A stretch of 17,051 bases of DNA from UBA6921 sp031363085 (lineage in GTDB: Bacteria > Pseudomonadota > Gammaproteobacteria > SG8-11), in NCBI GenBank assembly GCA_031363085.1, contig JANLTU010000006.1, forward strand, positions 1-17,051, in the 5' to 3' direction. Below are positions 1-8,534 of this stretch, piece after piece. Each line of letters starts with the position of its first letter. Positions within the stretch are counted from its first letter, which is position 1. Both the position numbers and the translations under genes were made by a program. Below the pieces are notes generated by a model that saw nothing but the letters and a program-made list of their open reading frames with translations, searched no databases and was not told the DNA's origin.

Positions 1-447
1 GCGGCAGCAGTGGGTGTGGACGGCGTGCTCACCGTCGATCTGCCGCCTGAAGAAGCCACCGAGTTTGTCGCCGCGCTGGATCGTCACCAAATCGCGCCGA
101 TTTTTCTGATCGCACCGACCACGCCGCCGGAACGGATTCAATATATTTGCAGTTTTGTGCGCGGCTTCGTCTACTACGTGTCGCTCAAAGGTGTCACCGG
201 GGCGACGAATATTGACATTTCCGCCGTGACGGACAAACTCACGCAAATTCGCGCCGTGACCCGCTTGCCGGTTGGCGTGGGTTTCGGCATCCGTGACGCG
301 CAGTCCGCTGCGCGCGTCGCCGTTGTTGCCGACGCGGTGGTGGTTGGCAGCGCGGTGGTGAAGCAAATCGAAGAGCACGGTGCCGCCGGTGCAGTGAACG
401 CGGTGGCGAAACTGCTGCGGGAAATGCGCGCGGCGCTGGATAAGTAA
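1..447 (+). CDS. trpA: Tryptophan synthase alpha subunit, C-terminal part (5' end outside window)
   Basis: TrpA cleaves indole-3-glycerol phosphate to indole and glyceraldehyde 3-phosphate and passes indole to TrpB, the last step of tryptophan synthesis in the cytoplasm. The reading frame is open from base 1, so the gene enters from the left; 148 codons are visible of about 265-270 usual. The fragment begins in the loop VGVDGVLTVDLPPEE, which carries the acidic catalytic-loop region of the TIM barrel. It continues with FVYYVSLKGVTGA and with PVGVGFGIRDAQSAARV, the phosphate-binding segments near the C-terminus of the family, then DAVVVGSAVVK. The GTG at base 10 is an internal valine codon, not the start. 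The stop lies 100 bases before accD, a common trpFBA-accD arrangement in Betaproteobacteria. Identity is secure. Confidence 0.95.
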   Translation, partial: AAAVGVDGVLTVDLPPEEATEFVAALDRHQIAPIFLIAPTTPPERIQYICSFVRGFVYYVSLKGVTGATNIDISAVTDKLTQIRAVTRLPVGVGFGIRDAQSAARVAVVADAVVVGSAVVKQIEEHGAAGAVNAVAKLLREMRAALDK

Positions 448-518
448 TCATGCTTAATGGTGAATGTTGAATTCAAGCGTGCGCTTCGCGCACACCCAAC
501 ATTAAGCATTCAGCATTC
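448..518. repeat. Imperfect inverted repeat with central hairpin between trpA and accD
   Basis: The 22-base arms at 448-469 and 497-518 are reverse complements at about 17 of 22 positions. Between them is a perfect 6-bp stem, GTGCGC at 479-484 and GCGCAC at 488-493, with loop TTC. The 10-base palindrome TTGAATTCAA sits at 467-476. The right arm is made of related short words (CAACATT, AGCATT, AGCATT), so the element is also weakly internally repetitive. It starts directly after the trpA stop. It could be a small dispersed intergenic repeat of the REP/MITE kind, or an attenuating or terminating hairpin. There is a short T-run (526-530) ten bases beyond the right arm, so a terminator role is possible but not clear. 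Confidence 0.6.
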
Positions 519-547
519 AAAATTATTTTTCGAACGAGGCATCGACC

Positions 548-1408
<861 letters not shown>

Positions 1409-1460
1409 TCAATGGGTAGCGCACATCTTTTAGGACAGGACACTAACGGTAGACACCCCA

Positions 1461-1499
1461 CCCCCACGCGCCTAAAATCCGCAACGACGCGGGAGGGGG
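1461..1499 (+). terminator. Possible terminator-like hairpin downstream of accD
   Basis: CCCCC (1461-1465) and CGCG (1467-1470) can pair with CGCG (1488-1491) and GGGGG (1495-1499), giving a 9-bp GC-only stem with a small asymmetric internal loop and a 17-base apical loop. No U-tract follows, so it is not a canonical intrinsic terminator. It lies in the 230-base gap between accD and the lipoprotein gene. That gap also has a weak -10-like TATACA near 1524-1529, with no good -35. Confidence 0.3.
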
Positions 1500-1624
1500 C
1501 TTCGTTGTGCGCAACGCAGGTTTTATACACCGCAACGCAATCGCTTCTGCTTACGTTTTGAACGTGCAACACCCTACAGGTAAATTCTTCGTCGCGGCGT
1601 AACCTCGCGCAGTGTCGGAGCAAG

Positions 1625-1633
1625 CGAGGAAGG
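1625..1633 (+). promoter_or_regulatory. Ribosome binding site that sets the lipoprotein start
   Basis: The purine-rich GAGGAAGG ends about five bases before the ATG at 1639. The frame is also open from a GTG at 1612. The ATG at 1639 is preferred because it has this strong site and yields a short basic N-terminus leading straight into a lipoprotein signal peptide. Confidence 0.7.
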
Positions 1634-1638
1634 CAACG

Positions 1639-3771
1639 ATGAAATTGTTCCGCAACGCAGGAATTCTCAGCAGTCTCGTGTGGGTGGGCCTAGCCAATTT
1701 GACCGGGTGCAGCAATGCCGCACAAGAGGCCAGCAACAACGATGTCCCCGTGGCCCAACAGGTCACGCTCGCGACCGCAAACCGTCCTGCCCTCGTTGGC
1801 GCGGTGCTCCAAGGCCACTATCAATACACCGACTCGGAAAATGACCGCGAAAAGGACACGCTGAAGGCGTGGCTGCGCGACGGCCAGCCCATCGACGGCG
1901 CCGATCAAGACCACTACACCGCCACTGCGCAAGACTCCGGCAAGAACCTGCAATTTCGTGTCACGCCCGCCTCCGCCAGCGGCCGCTCACCCGGCGCCGC
2001 AGCGGTGTCGCCCGTCGGCATCATGATTGAAAACAGCGCGCCGGTCGTCACCCTCACGGCGCTGGTGGGTGCCGCATCCACGACGGCGACCGGCGTGGGC
2101 AGTGAATTGCGCGTCGACTTCAGCTACAGCGATGTGGATGGCGATGCCGCCGCAACCGCTGAAATTCTCTGGCTGCGTAATGGTTCCCCTATCCTGAATG
2201 CGACCGGTCCCACCTATACCGTGGTCCGCGCCGACCTCGGTTCCTTGCTTGTGGCTGAAGTCACGCCGCTGGCACTCAAGGGCGAGCTGCGCGGCACCGC
2301 CGTGCGCTCGCCAGCGGTCTTTATCACCAACTCCGTTCCGGTCGCGCAGAGCGTTGAACTCAAGGCGAGCACCACAGGTGCAATCATTGGCTCCACCCTC
2401 ACGGCGAGCTATGCCTATTTCGATGCCGACAATGATCTTGAGGCAGGCAGTTCGATCCAATGGCTGCGCGACGGCGCAGCCATTCCGGGCGTGACCAGCC
2501 AGAACTACACGCTAACACTTTCGGATTCAGGCAAAACCATTGCCGTTGAAGTCACCCCGCTGGCGCAAACCGGCGCCTTGGTCGGCCTGCCCGTGTCCAG
2601 TTCCGTCGCGGTCGCGTCGGCCAATGTCGCACTCAATGTCAACCCCGGCCTCAAACAACTACGCTTCAGTTGGGCGGAGGTGCTGGGTGTGAGCAGCTAC
2701 CGGGTGAGCTACAACCCGGATGGGATTTCGGGATTTGTGCCGGTCTCGACAACTAGCGGCAACCTGACCACCACGACTTACGACTGGGATATCTCGGTAC
2801 ATCGCATCAACTGGCCCAAGGCGCAATTCATGCTGGAAGCCTGCGACAGCAGTGGCTGCCTGCCCTCGGCGAACATCAGCGCGTTGAATGTCATGCTCGG
2901 CGCTATTGGGTATTTCAAGGCGAGCAATACCGGGGCGTTTGAGTATTTTGGCATCGCGCTGGCGCTCTCCGCAGACGGCAACACCTTGGCGGTGGGAGCG
3001 TATGGGGAAAACAGCGCGGCCACCGGGGTGGGCGGCAATCAGACCGACGGTTGCGCCACGACCCCTGCGACGAACTGCGCTGCGAATTCCGGCGCGGTCT
3101 ACGTGTATACCCGAACGAACGGCAACTGGTCGCCGCAACCGACCTATGTCAAGGCCAGCAATAGGGTGGGTCAATTTGGCAGGTCGTTGGCACTCTCCGT
3201 CGACGGCAACACCTTGGCCGTGGGGGCTGCGGAAGACAGCGCAGCCACCGGGATAGGCGGTAATCAGGTCGACGGTTGCACGGCGGTTCCCGAAACAAAC
3301 TGCGCCCCGGGTTCCGGCGCGGTCTACGTGTATGCCCGCGCGAACGGCAGTTGGTCGCCGCAACCGACTTATGTCAAGGCCAGCAATAGGGTGCGTCTAT
3401 TTGGCAGCTCGTTGGCACTCTCCGCCGACGGCAACACCTTGGCCGTTGGGGCGGATCGGGAAAACAGCGCAGCCACCGGGATAGGCGGTAATCAGACCAA
3501 CGGTTGCGCGGCGGTTCCCATGACCAACTGCGCTGCTGTTTCCGGCGCGGTCTACGTGTATACCCGCGTGAACGGCACCTGGTTACCGCAACCGACTTAT
3601 GTCAAGGCCAGTAATACCGGGACGTGGGACTTGTTTGGCAGATCACTGGCGCTCTCCGCCGACGGTAACACCTTAGCGGTGGGGGCATCTGGGGAAAACA
3701 GTGCGGCCACCGGGGTAGGTGGCAATCAAACCGCCGGTTGCACTGCGGTTCCCAGGACGAACTGCGCTTAA
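1639..3771 (+). CDS. Ig-like/FG-GAP repeat lipoprotein, N-terminal part (frameshifted)
   Basis: The 710-residue product begins with a lipoprotein signal peptide: MKLFRN, a hydrophobic stretch, then lipobox LTGC with Cys24 as the lipidation site. This suggests an exported, membrane-anchored surface or periplasmic protein. Three related Ig-like or cadherin-like modules follow at roughly residues 36-125, 132-227 and 231-325. Each has a Y.D.DND-like acidic turn, a W-L-R-D/N-G core and a DSGK/ADLG...VTP end. A fibronectin-III-like module (about 330-417) comes next. From residue 425 there are FG-GAP/integrin-alpha-type propeller units with F-G-x-S-L-A-L-S-x-D-G-N-T-L-A-V-G-A. The frame stops at TAA (3769-3771) inside the fourth unit, while the same repeat continues in the +1 frame to 4285. 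The ancestral protein was therefore about 880 residues. Function is unknown; adhesion or ligand binding is typical of such modules. It lies 46 bases upstream of the lipase gene. Confidence 0.8.
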   Translation: MKLFRNAGILSSLVWVGLANLTGCSNAAQEASNNDVPVAQQVTLATANRPALVGAVLQGHYQYTDSENDREKDTLKAWLRDGQPIDGADQDHYTATAQDSGKNLQFRVTPASASGRSPGAAAVSPVGIMIENSAPVVTLTALVGAASTTATGVGSELRVDFSYSDVDGDAAATAEILWLRNGSPILNATGPTYTVVRADLGSLLVAEVTPLALKGELRGTAVRSPAVFITNSVPVAQSVELKASTTGAIIGSTLTASYAYFDADNDLEAGSSIQWLRDGAAIPGVTSQNYTLTLSDSGKTIAVEVTPLAQTGALVGLPVSSSVAVASANVALNVNPGLKQLRFSWAEVLGVSSYRVSYNPDGISGFVPVSTTSGNLTTTTYDWDISVHRINWPKAQFMLEACDSSGCLPSANISALNVMLGAIGYFKASNTGAFEYFGIALALSADGNTLAVGAYGENSAATGVGGNQTDGCATTPATNCAANSGAVYVYTRTNGNWSPQPTYVKASNRVGQFGRSLALSVDGNTLAVGAAEDSAATGIGGNQVDGCTAVPETNCAPGSGAVYVYARANGSWSPQPTYVKASNRVRLFGSSLALSADGNTLAVGADRENSAATGIGGNQTNGCAAVPMTNCAAVSGAVYVYTRVNGTWLPQPTYVKASNTGTWDLFGRSLALSADGNTLAVGASGENSAATGVGGNQTAGCTAVPRTNCA

Positions 3772-4285
3772 TAGTTCCGGCGCGGTCTACGTTTATAACC
3801 GCACGAACGGCAACTGGTCGTCGCAACCGACCTATGTCAAGGCCAGCAATACTGGGGGGTACGACACCTTGGATCCGAGCGATGAGAATTTTGGCGACGT
3901 GCTAGTGCTCTCCGCCGACGGCAACACCTTGGCGGTAGGGGCGTCTGGAGAAAACAGTGCGGCCACCGGGGTAGGTGGCAATCAAACCGACGGTTGTATT
4001 GCGGTTCCCAAGACGAACTGCGCTTATGGTTCCGGCGCAGTCTACGTGTATACCCTCACGACCGGCAGTTGGTCGCCGCAACCGACCTATGTGAAGGCCA
4101 GCAATACTGGGGTGGGTGGTTTTGGCAGATCGTTGGCACTCTCCGACGACGGCAGCACCTTGGCCGTGGGGGCACTTGGGGAAGACAGCGCGGCCACCGG
4201 AGTGGGCGGCAATCAGGCCAACGGTTGCACTGCGATTCCCAGGACCAACTGCGCTGCGGGTTCCGGCGCCGTGTATTTATATTAA
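2911..4285 (+). repeat. Six tandem FG-GAP coding repeats of about 225-255 bp
   Basis: Units start at the Tyr codon of the Y-V/F-K-A-S-N motif at 2911, 3145, 3370, 3598, 3833 and 4088. Spacings are 234, 225, 228, 235 and 255 bases. All are multiples of three except 235, which pinpoints the frameshift. Long stretches are nearly identical at DNA level, suggesting recent duplication or gene conversion. Every unit carries a paired-cysteine segment of the form N-Q-x-x-G-C-x4-P-x-T-N-C, probably a disulphide-closed loop inserted in the blade. Confidence 0.9.
3772..4285 (+). pseudogene. Out-of-frame C-terminal remainder of the FG-GAP lipoprotein
   Basis: This segment encodes the end of repeat unit 4 and all of units 5 and 6 of the upstream lipoprotein, in the frame with codons starting at 3773. 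Removing one A from the sequence around 3769-3772 joins the frames and restores the expected A-Y-S-S-G-A-V-Y-V-Y passage seen in sister units. The end at GAVYLY followed by TAA looks natural, since that strand closes a propeller blade. No ribosome binding site suggests independent translation; a GTG at 3719 opens this frame but lies inside the preceding unit. It is either a true mutation or a one-base sequence error. Confidence 0.75.
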
Positions 4286-4318
4286 CCGCCTCGCAAAGAC
4301 GGTAACGAACCAGAACAA

Positions 4319-4324
4319 GAAGGA
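4319..4324 (+). promoter_or_regulatory. Ribosome binding site that sets the lipase start
   Basis: AAGGA at 4320-4324 stands seven bases before the ATG at 4332. The lipase frame is open further upstream, to 4116, but that part overlaps the FG-GAP repeats in another frame and has no protein-like character. The start is therefore placed at 4332. Confidence 0.7.
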
Positions 4325-4331
4325 CACCCCC

Positions 4332-7304
4332 ATGCATACCCTCCACGGCGGTCCCCCCGGCGCAACCTACGCCCTTTACGGCGCGCGCGAAGCGCTGTTG
4401 CACGCGCCGCTGCAGTTTGCCGACGAGGCGGCGATTGGCGCTTTTATCGATCCCTGGTTCAAGACCGTCGGTGGGCAGGAAATCTTCCGCCTCGCGCTGA
4501 TCGCGCAGGGGACGGCCGCGCTGTCCGGCCCGGGCTTGCACGGGCAAGTGGTGCGCGCACTGAAGACCGGCGTGCTGCGCGCCGCGCCGGTGCCGGTGAG
4601 CGGGCATGCGCCGCCGCCGACCGAACCCGCCAAGGCCGAACTCTCCGGCAAGCCCTTCGTCATGCCGCCGCGCATCAACCCCCTGCCGACCCCACCGCCG
4701 CCCGAACCGCAGCGCAAGCTGGCGGTAGAAATCAGCGGCAAGACTGAGGGCCGCTCGCCGCTTGAAATCCACAGCCGCCCGCTGGGCCGCAGCGCACCGT
4801 TGCAACACCTGTCGGGCTTCGACAGCGGCACCGATCCGCAGCGCACGCAACTGGAAGTCCACGGCCTCACCGACACGCCCCACCAGTTGACCCTGAGCGT
4901 GCCGCTGACCGGTGGCGGGGCCATGGAGCTGCCGCTGGGCACGTCGCTGACTCCGGTGGAAAAGAGCCTGCAAAAAAAGCGCTGGGAAACGGTACTGGTG
5001 CGGATAGTGCCATTTATTTACATGGACGCGGAACACACCCGCGCGCGTGCCGCGCTGACGCCGGAAGGCTGGCTCGTCATGTTCGTCAACGGCTATTTGC
5101 ACCGCGAATGGTGGAGCAACGGCCAGGGCATGTTCCGCGACGTGAATCTGGGCGCGCGCGACGGCGTGGGCGACAACCGCGTTGCGCGTGGCCAGCCGCA
5201 AGACCACCTGCTGGCGCCGGGCGACCTGAACGGGCAGCAACAAAAAGTCGAGCTGCTGTACTCGCGGCAGATGCTGTCGTGGGCCACCCTCATGAAGCTG
5301 GGCGGTATCGCCCCGGACGACGCGCGCTTCAGCGCCGCCGAAAAACAGCGCGCCGCCGCCATCGCGGTGGACGAAGATTTACGCAAGCAGTTTCTCGTGA
5401 CGTTGGACCTGTCCGGCCACGCCGACGGCTTCCCCGCCGAAAGTGGCGCCATCGGCCCGGTGGCCAAGGCGCCAGTGTGGCCGGTGGACTACCTCGACCG
5501 GCGGCGCGGCAGCGGCATCGCCGTGGCGTATCTGGCGCCGGTGTTTCGCAAGAAGCAGGTGATTGTGGTGCTCTGCACCTTGGGGATTTTCTCAGGAAGG
5601 CTGGAAGCTCAAGTCTATGTCTGGGATCTGGATGACACCGACTCCCTGGTCGAGAACTACGCCAAGGGCAAGCTGCTGACCGCGCTCATGGCGCGTGACT
5701 GGGCCGACAAAGAAATCAAGCTGAAAACCGACCGCCTGCACACCCCCGGCGCAAAAATCATGACCGGGCACGCGCCCAACATCAAGAAAGAGGTGCTCAA
5801 GAAAATAAAAACCGGCCGCGACTACCAGGACGCGCTGCGTCAGGCCGAGCCGGATGCCGATCCCGAAGCGGTCGCCGAAAGCGTCTACCAACGCCGCAGC
5901 GCACGCGGCTGGTACGGCGCGAATAGTGATTACACCTCGCTGTATGAAGCCATCGAAGCGATTGAAGACGAGCACTTCGTCTTCCGCGTCCAGGTGGCGG
6001 CCGGAGACTGGCGCAACGACCTGCGCGCCGCCGCCGACCATCTGAAAAAACAAACTGAACGCATCCAGGCGGAAACCGACTACCCGGAACTGGGCATCAA
6101 AGGCGTGCACTACGAAGCCGGGATGCACCAAGTGATTGCCGTCACCCACAGCCAGGGCGGCTTGATTGAGCGCTACAGCAGCGAAGTGTCCGGCGCGCGC
6201 GGCCTGATCCAGGGCATCATCCACCTCAATCAACCCACCACCGGTGCGCCAGTGCTGTACCAGCGTTTTTTAGGCGGCGTGAGCGTCGAGCGGGTCGTCC
6301 CGTTTTCGCTGTCCCGGATCAAAGACAACATCTTCACCGAAATCCTTGGCCCCACCAGCCATCACTTTACCCGCATGGCCGGGCCGATGGCGGGGGCCTC
6401 GTGTTTACTTCCAGCCAGCGACTACGCCCACCGCCCCGGAGCCAAACCCGGCGACTGGCTGCACTGCCCACCGCGCGGCTTCAAGCCGGAGGTAATCACG
6501 GACGTTTTCAAAGAGCTGTACCCGCACGACAAAGTGGGCCTGATCAGCCACAAACGCTACGACGCGGACGGCAAACCTAAACCGTATAGCGCGCAGGAGT
6601 TCATGAAAGTGCGCTTCGCCAAAAAAATCAGCGCCGCCGTGCAACAGACCTTGAGCAAGATGAGCGGCATGATGAAGGAGTTTATGACGGGTCAGGCCAC
6701 CGCGTGGAAGGACGGGCCGGTGCATGACTTCAAACCCGGCGAGATTCCCGATGACGCCACCTACTACTTGCCTGAGAACACGCTGTGGCACCGGTGCAAT
6801 ATGCGGTTGCGGTTGGGGCAGGGGGTGACGGAATGGGATCGGAAAGTTGCCAAGGCGGAGTACAAGAAACACGTAGATGCTCTGGCCCTGGCTGCCGCCT
6901 TCGAAGCCGCACTGCGCAACCCCGACGGCAGCCTGAAGCTGCACCCCAAAACCTATCTGATCAGCTCGACGGGAAAGGCTACGGTCACGCAGGTGCGCGT
7001 GGTGCTCAAGCATGACAAAAACGGCGACCAGATTCTGGAGTTCCCTTACGAGCGCAGCACCGATGGCGACGGCACCGTGCCCTTGAGCAGTCAGGATGCA
7101 CTGCTGGCCTACGGGGCCAAACGCGCCGGGCCGGTGATCACGGAAGGCAACGTGACACATGCCGACATTTGCAGCCACCCGCAAGCGATCCAGCAAGTGA
7201 AGGATGCGATGACCGAACTGGTGAAAGCGCTGCGCCCCAAAGACCAGGAGTCGTTGTTCGCGCCAAGCCCCAACACGCCACCGGTGCGCGGGGAGAAGGC
7301 ATGA
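4332..7304 (+). CDS. Putative type VI secretion lipase effector (Tle-like alpha/beta hydrolase)
   Basis: The 990-residue product has no signal peptide. The N-terminal third has a proline-rich linker (about residues 94-128) and, at about 215-270, a segment with EGWLVMFVNGYLHREWW. From memory this resembles N-terminal regions of large T6SS effectors with the pattern REGWLYVFxNGxLWRE. A lipase domain follows with nucleophile elbow T605-H-S607-Q-G-G, a G-x-S-x-G variant as in LCAT/Tle3-type enzymes. The acid is a candidate at D911 or D913 in STDGDGTVPLSS, and the base is probably H943 in VTHADICSHP. The expected activity is phospholipid or ester hydrolysis in a target cell. The next gene overlaps by ATGA and encodes a lipoprotein, the usual effector-immunity layout. 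No VgrG, PAAR or adaptor gene is nearby, so it would be an orphan effector. The exact Tle family is not assigned; the hydrolase fold is surer than the secretion route. Confidence 0.75.
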   Translation: MHTLHGGPPGATYALYGAREALLHAPLQFADEAAIGAFIDPWFKTVGGQEIFRLALIAQGTAALSGPGLHGQVVRALKTGVLRAAPVPVSGHAPPPTEPAKAELSGKPFVMPPRINPLPTPPPPEPQRKLAVEISGKTEGRSPLEIHSRPLGRSAPLQHLSGFDSGTDPQRTQLEVHGLTDTPHQLTLSVPLTGGGAMELPLGTSLTPVEKSLQKKRWETVLVRIVPFIYMDAEHTRARAALTPEGWLVMFVNGYLHREWWSNGQGMFRDVNLGARDGVGDNRVARGQPQDHLLAPGDLNGQQQKVELLYSRQMLSWATLMKLGGIAPDDARFSAAEKQRAAAIAVDEDLRKQFLVTLDLSGHADGFPAESGAIGPVAKAPVWPVDYLDRRRGSGIAVAYLAPVFRKKQVIVVLCTLGIFSGRLEAQVYVWDLDDTDSLVENYAKGKLLTALMARDWADKEIKLKTDRLHTPGAKIMTGHAPNIKKEVLKKIKTGRDYQDALRQAEPDADPEAVAESVYQRRSARGWYGANSDYTSLYEAIEAIEDEHFVFRVQVAAGDWRNDLRAAADHLKKQTERIQAETDYPELGIKGVHYEAGMHQVIAVTHSQGGLIERYSSEVSGARGLIQGIIHLNQPTTGAPVLYQRFLGGVSVERVVPFSLSRIKDNIFTEILGPTSHHFTRMAGPMAGASCLLPASDYAHRPGAKPGDWLHCPPRGFKPEVITDVFKELYPHDKVGLISHKRYDADGKPKPYSAQEFMKVRFAKKISAAVQQTLSKMSGMMKEFMTGQATAWKDGPVHDFKPGEIPDDATYYLPENTLWHRCNMRLRLGQGVTEWDRKVAKAEYKKHVDALALAAAFEAALRNPDGSLKLHPKTYLISSTGKATVTQVRVVLKHDKNGDQILEFPYERSTDGDGTVPLSSQDALLAYGAKRAGPVITEGNVTHADICSHPQAIQQVKDAMTELVKALRPKDQESLFAPSPNTPPVRGEKA

Positions 7305-8446
7305 GCCGCGCGCGCGTTTATTTTTTCATTGCTGTTTCGCTGACTTCAGGAGCCTGTATGCCCACACCTACCCTACCGCCCTCCCCACCCCCGGCCGGTT
7401 ACACCGGCATGGACGATGTGCTGATTCCAGTACCGAGCCTGCCGATGACGATTCATTCGGAAATTTATCCGCTCAGTGTGATTAGCAGCGGCGGCGCGGA
7501 CGACGATGTGGAAACAACCACGATGGTGTACATCACTTCGGAATCCTTCAAGGCCCCCATGTCAAGTCCTGACTTGGCCGAACGGTGGATCACGCGTCAC
7601 GCCGATCCAAAATCCAAATTCAAGTTGTTGTCACGCAGCCCAGTAGCGTCGTCTGCGGCGATCCCCGCCGTGCTGGACGATAAAGGCAAGCTGTTCAGTC
7701 CGCCGTATATGCTGACGTTCGAGAGTCAGGCGGCGCAAGGAGAGACAGACAATCCGATGGCCGACCACGGCAACTACAACGACCGCTACCGGCAGATGTT
7801 TTACTTTCTGCCGGTCACGGCCCAGCACATCGTCACCGCGCGCGTGGTGCGCGAGGTGCAATACTTCGAAGGCTTTCCGCAATTTGAGCCGCAATACGAA
7901 CACTTCCTCGCCACCCTCAAACGCGACACCATCACGCCGCAATCCACGCTCAAAGGCAGCAAGCCACTGACGCGGCGCTTCTACACCGCGTATTTCAGCT
8001 TCGAGATTTACCTGCCAGAAAAATACAAGGGCGGCAATCAATGGGGCATCAACCACTCCGCCAAACGCACCGACCTGTGGCACACGCCGCAGGGCGACAT
8101 CGTGGTGGGTTACGAACTCATCAGCGGCTACGACTTCGAGGTGGAACAGGAAAATCACAAGCTGATGGGCGACGCCAAGGGCTTGGTAAAGAATTTGCCG
8201 GGCGTGGTGAAGTCCATGGACCCCGACGCCTACGTGTCCAACTACACCTATCTTGAAACCCGCTTCGCCGACCGCGTGATCTACGGCTACGCCAAGGCAC
8301 GCGACGAAGTCGTGGTGTGGAAATTGGACGTGGCGTACAAAACCGGAAAACAATTCAGCCTGTCGATCAGCGCCCCACCCGCCACCCTGAAAGCCCACGA
8401 ACAGGCAATCTACGCCTGGCTGGCGCAGTTCAGGATTTTGCAGTGA
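7301..8446 (+). CDS. Putative immunity lipoprotein for the upstream lipase (Tli-like)
   Basis: The 381-residue product starts at the ATG of an ATGA overlap with the lipase stop, implying translational coupling. The N-terminus MSRARVYFFIAVSLTSGAC is a short basic-hydrophobic signal ending in a non-ideal lipobox (S-G-A-C19), followed by a proline-rich spacer. This suggests a periplasm-facing lipoprotein. Lipase effectors of the T6SS act in the periplasm or on membranes, and their cognate immunity proteins are often lipoproteins encoded next door. The C-terminal half has a two-part alpha/beta look with SFEIYLPEKYKGG and repeated G-Y-E/A segments. It is loosely reminiscent of Tli4-type immunity proteins, but that is recollection. 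An alternative is an accessory lipoprotein without immunity function. A longer open frame begins at 7169 but would overlap the lipase gene heavily and lose the signal peptide. Confidence 0.65.
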   Translation: MSRARVYFFIAVSLTSGACMPTPTLPPSPPPAGYTGMDDVLIPVPSLPMTIHSEIYPLSVISSGGADDDVETTTMVYITSESFKAPMSSPDLAERWITRHADPKSKFKLLSRSPVASSAAIPAVLDDKGKLFSPPYMLTFESQAAQGETDNPMADHGNYNDRYRQMFYFLPVTAQHIVTARVVREVQYFEGFPQFEPQYEHFLATLKRDTITPQSTLKGSKPLTRRFYTAYFSFEIYLPEKYKGGNQWGINHSAKRTDLWHTPQGDIVVGYELISGYDFEVEQENHKLMGDAKGLVKNLPGVVKSMDPDAYVSNYTYLETRFADRVIYGYAKARDEVVVWKLDVAYKTGKQFSLSISAPPATLKAHEQAIYAWLAQFRILQ

Positions 8447-8534
8447 CGCGCACGCGGCGGGTACGGCGTGCTGCCCGAATACATTGCGCTGCTTGAGGCC
8501 ATTGGATTGGCGCAGCCTAACCTAGCACTTCCCC

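Noticed and set aside
3766..3775. Programmed +1 frameshift in the lipoprotein gene
   Set aside because: The site GCT TAA TAG lacks a known slippery context such as that of prfB, and a one-base insertion explains it more simply.
2911..4285. Tandem repeats as a CRISPR array or satellite
   Set aside because: Units are about 225-255 bases, in frame and encode FG-GAP blades.
4056..5243. Long open frame of 395 codons on the minus strand
   Set aside because: It runs antisense to the FG-GAP repeats and the lipase N-terminus. Its composition is that of a GC-rich shadow frame and no family motif is visible.
5592..7196. Two minus-strand open frames of 213 and 263 codons
   Set aside because: Both are antisense to the lipase core, whose catalytic motifs show that the plus strand is coding.
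7631..8398. Minus-strand open frame of 255 codons
   Set aside because: It is antisense to the lipoprotein gene, which has a signal peptide and coupled start.
8447..8534. Peptide-like fragment (LPEYIALLEAIGLAQPN) before folC
   Set aside because: It is short, not in frame with folC and matches nothing I know; treated as intergenic.
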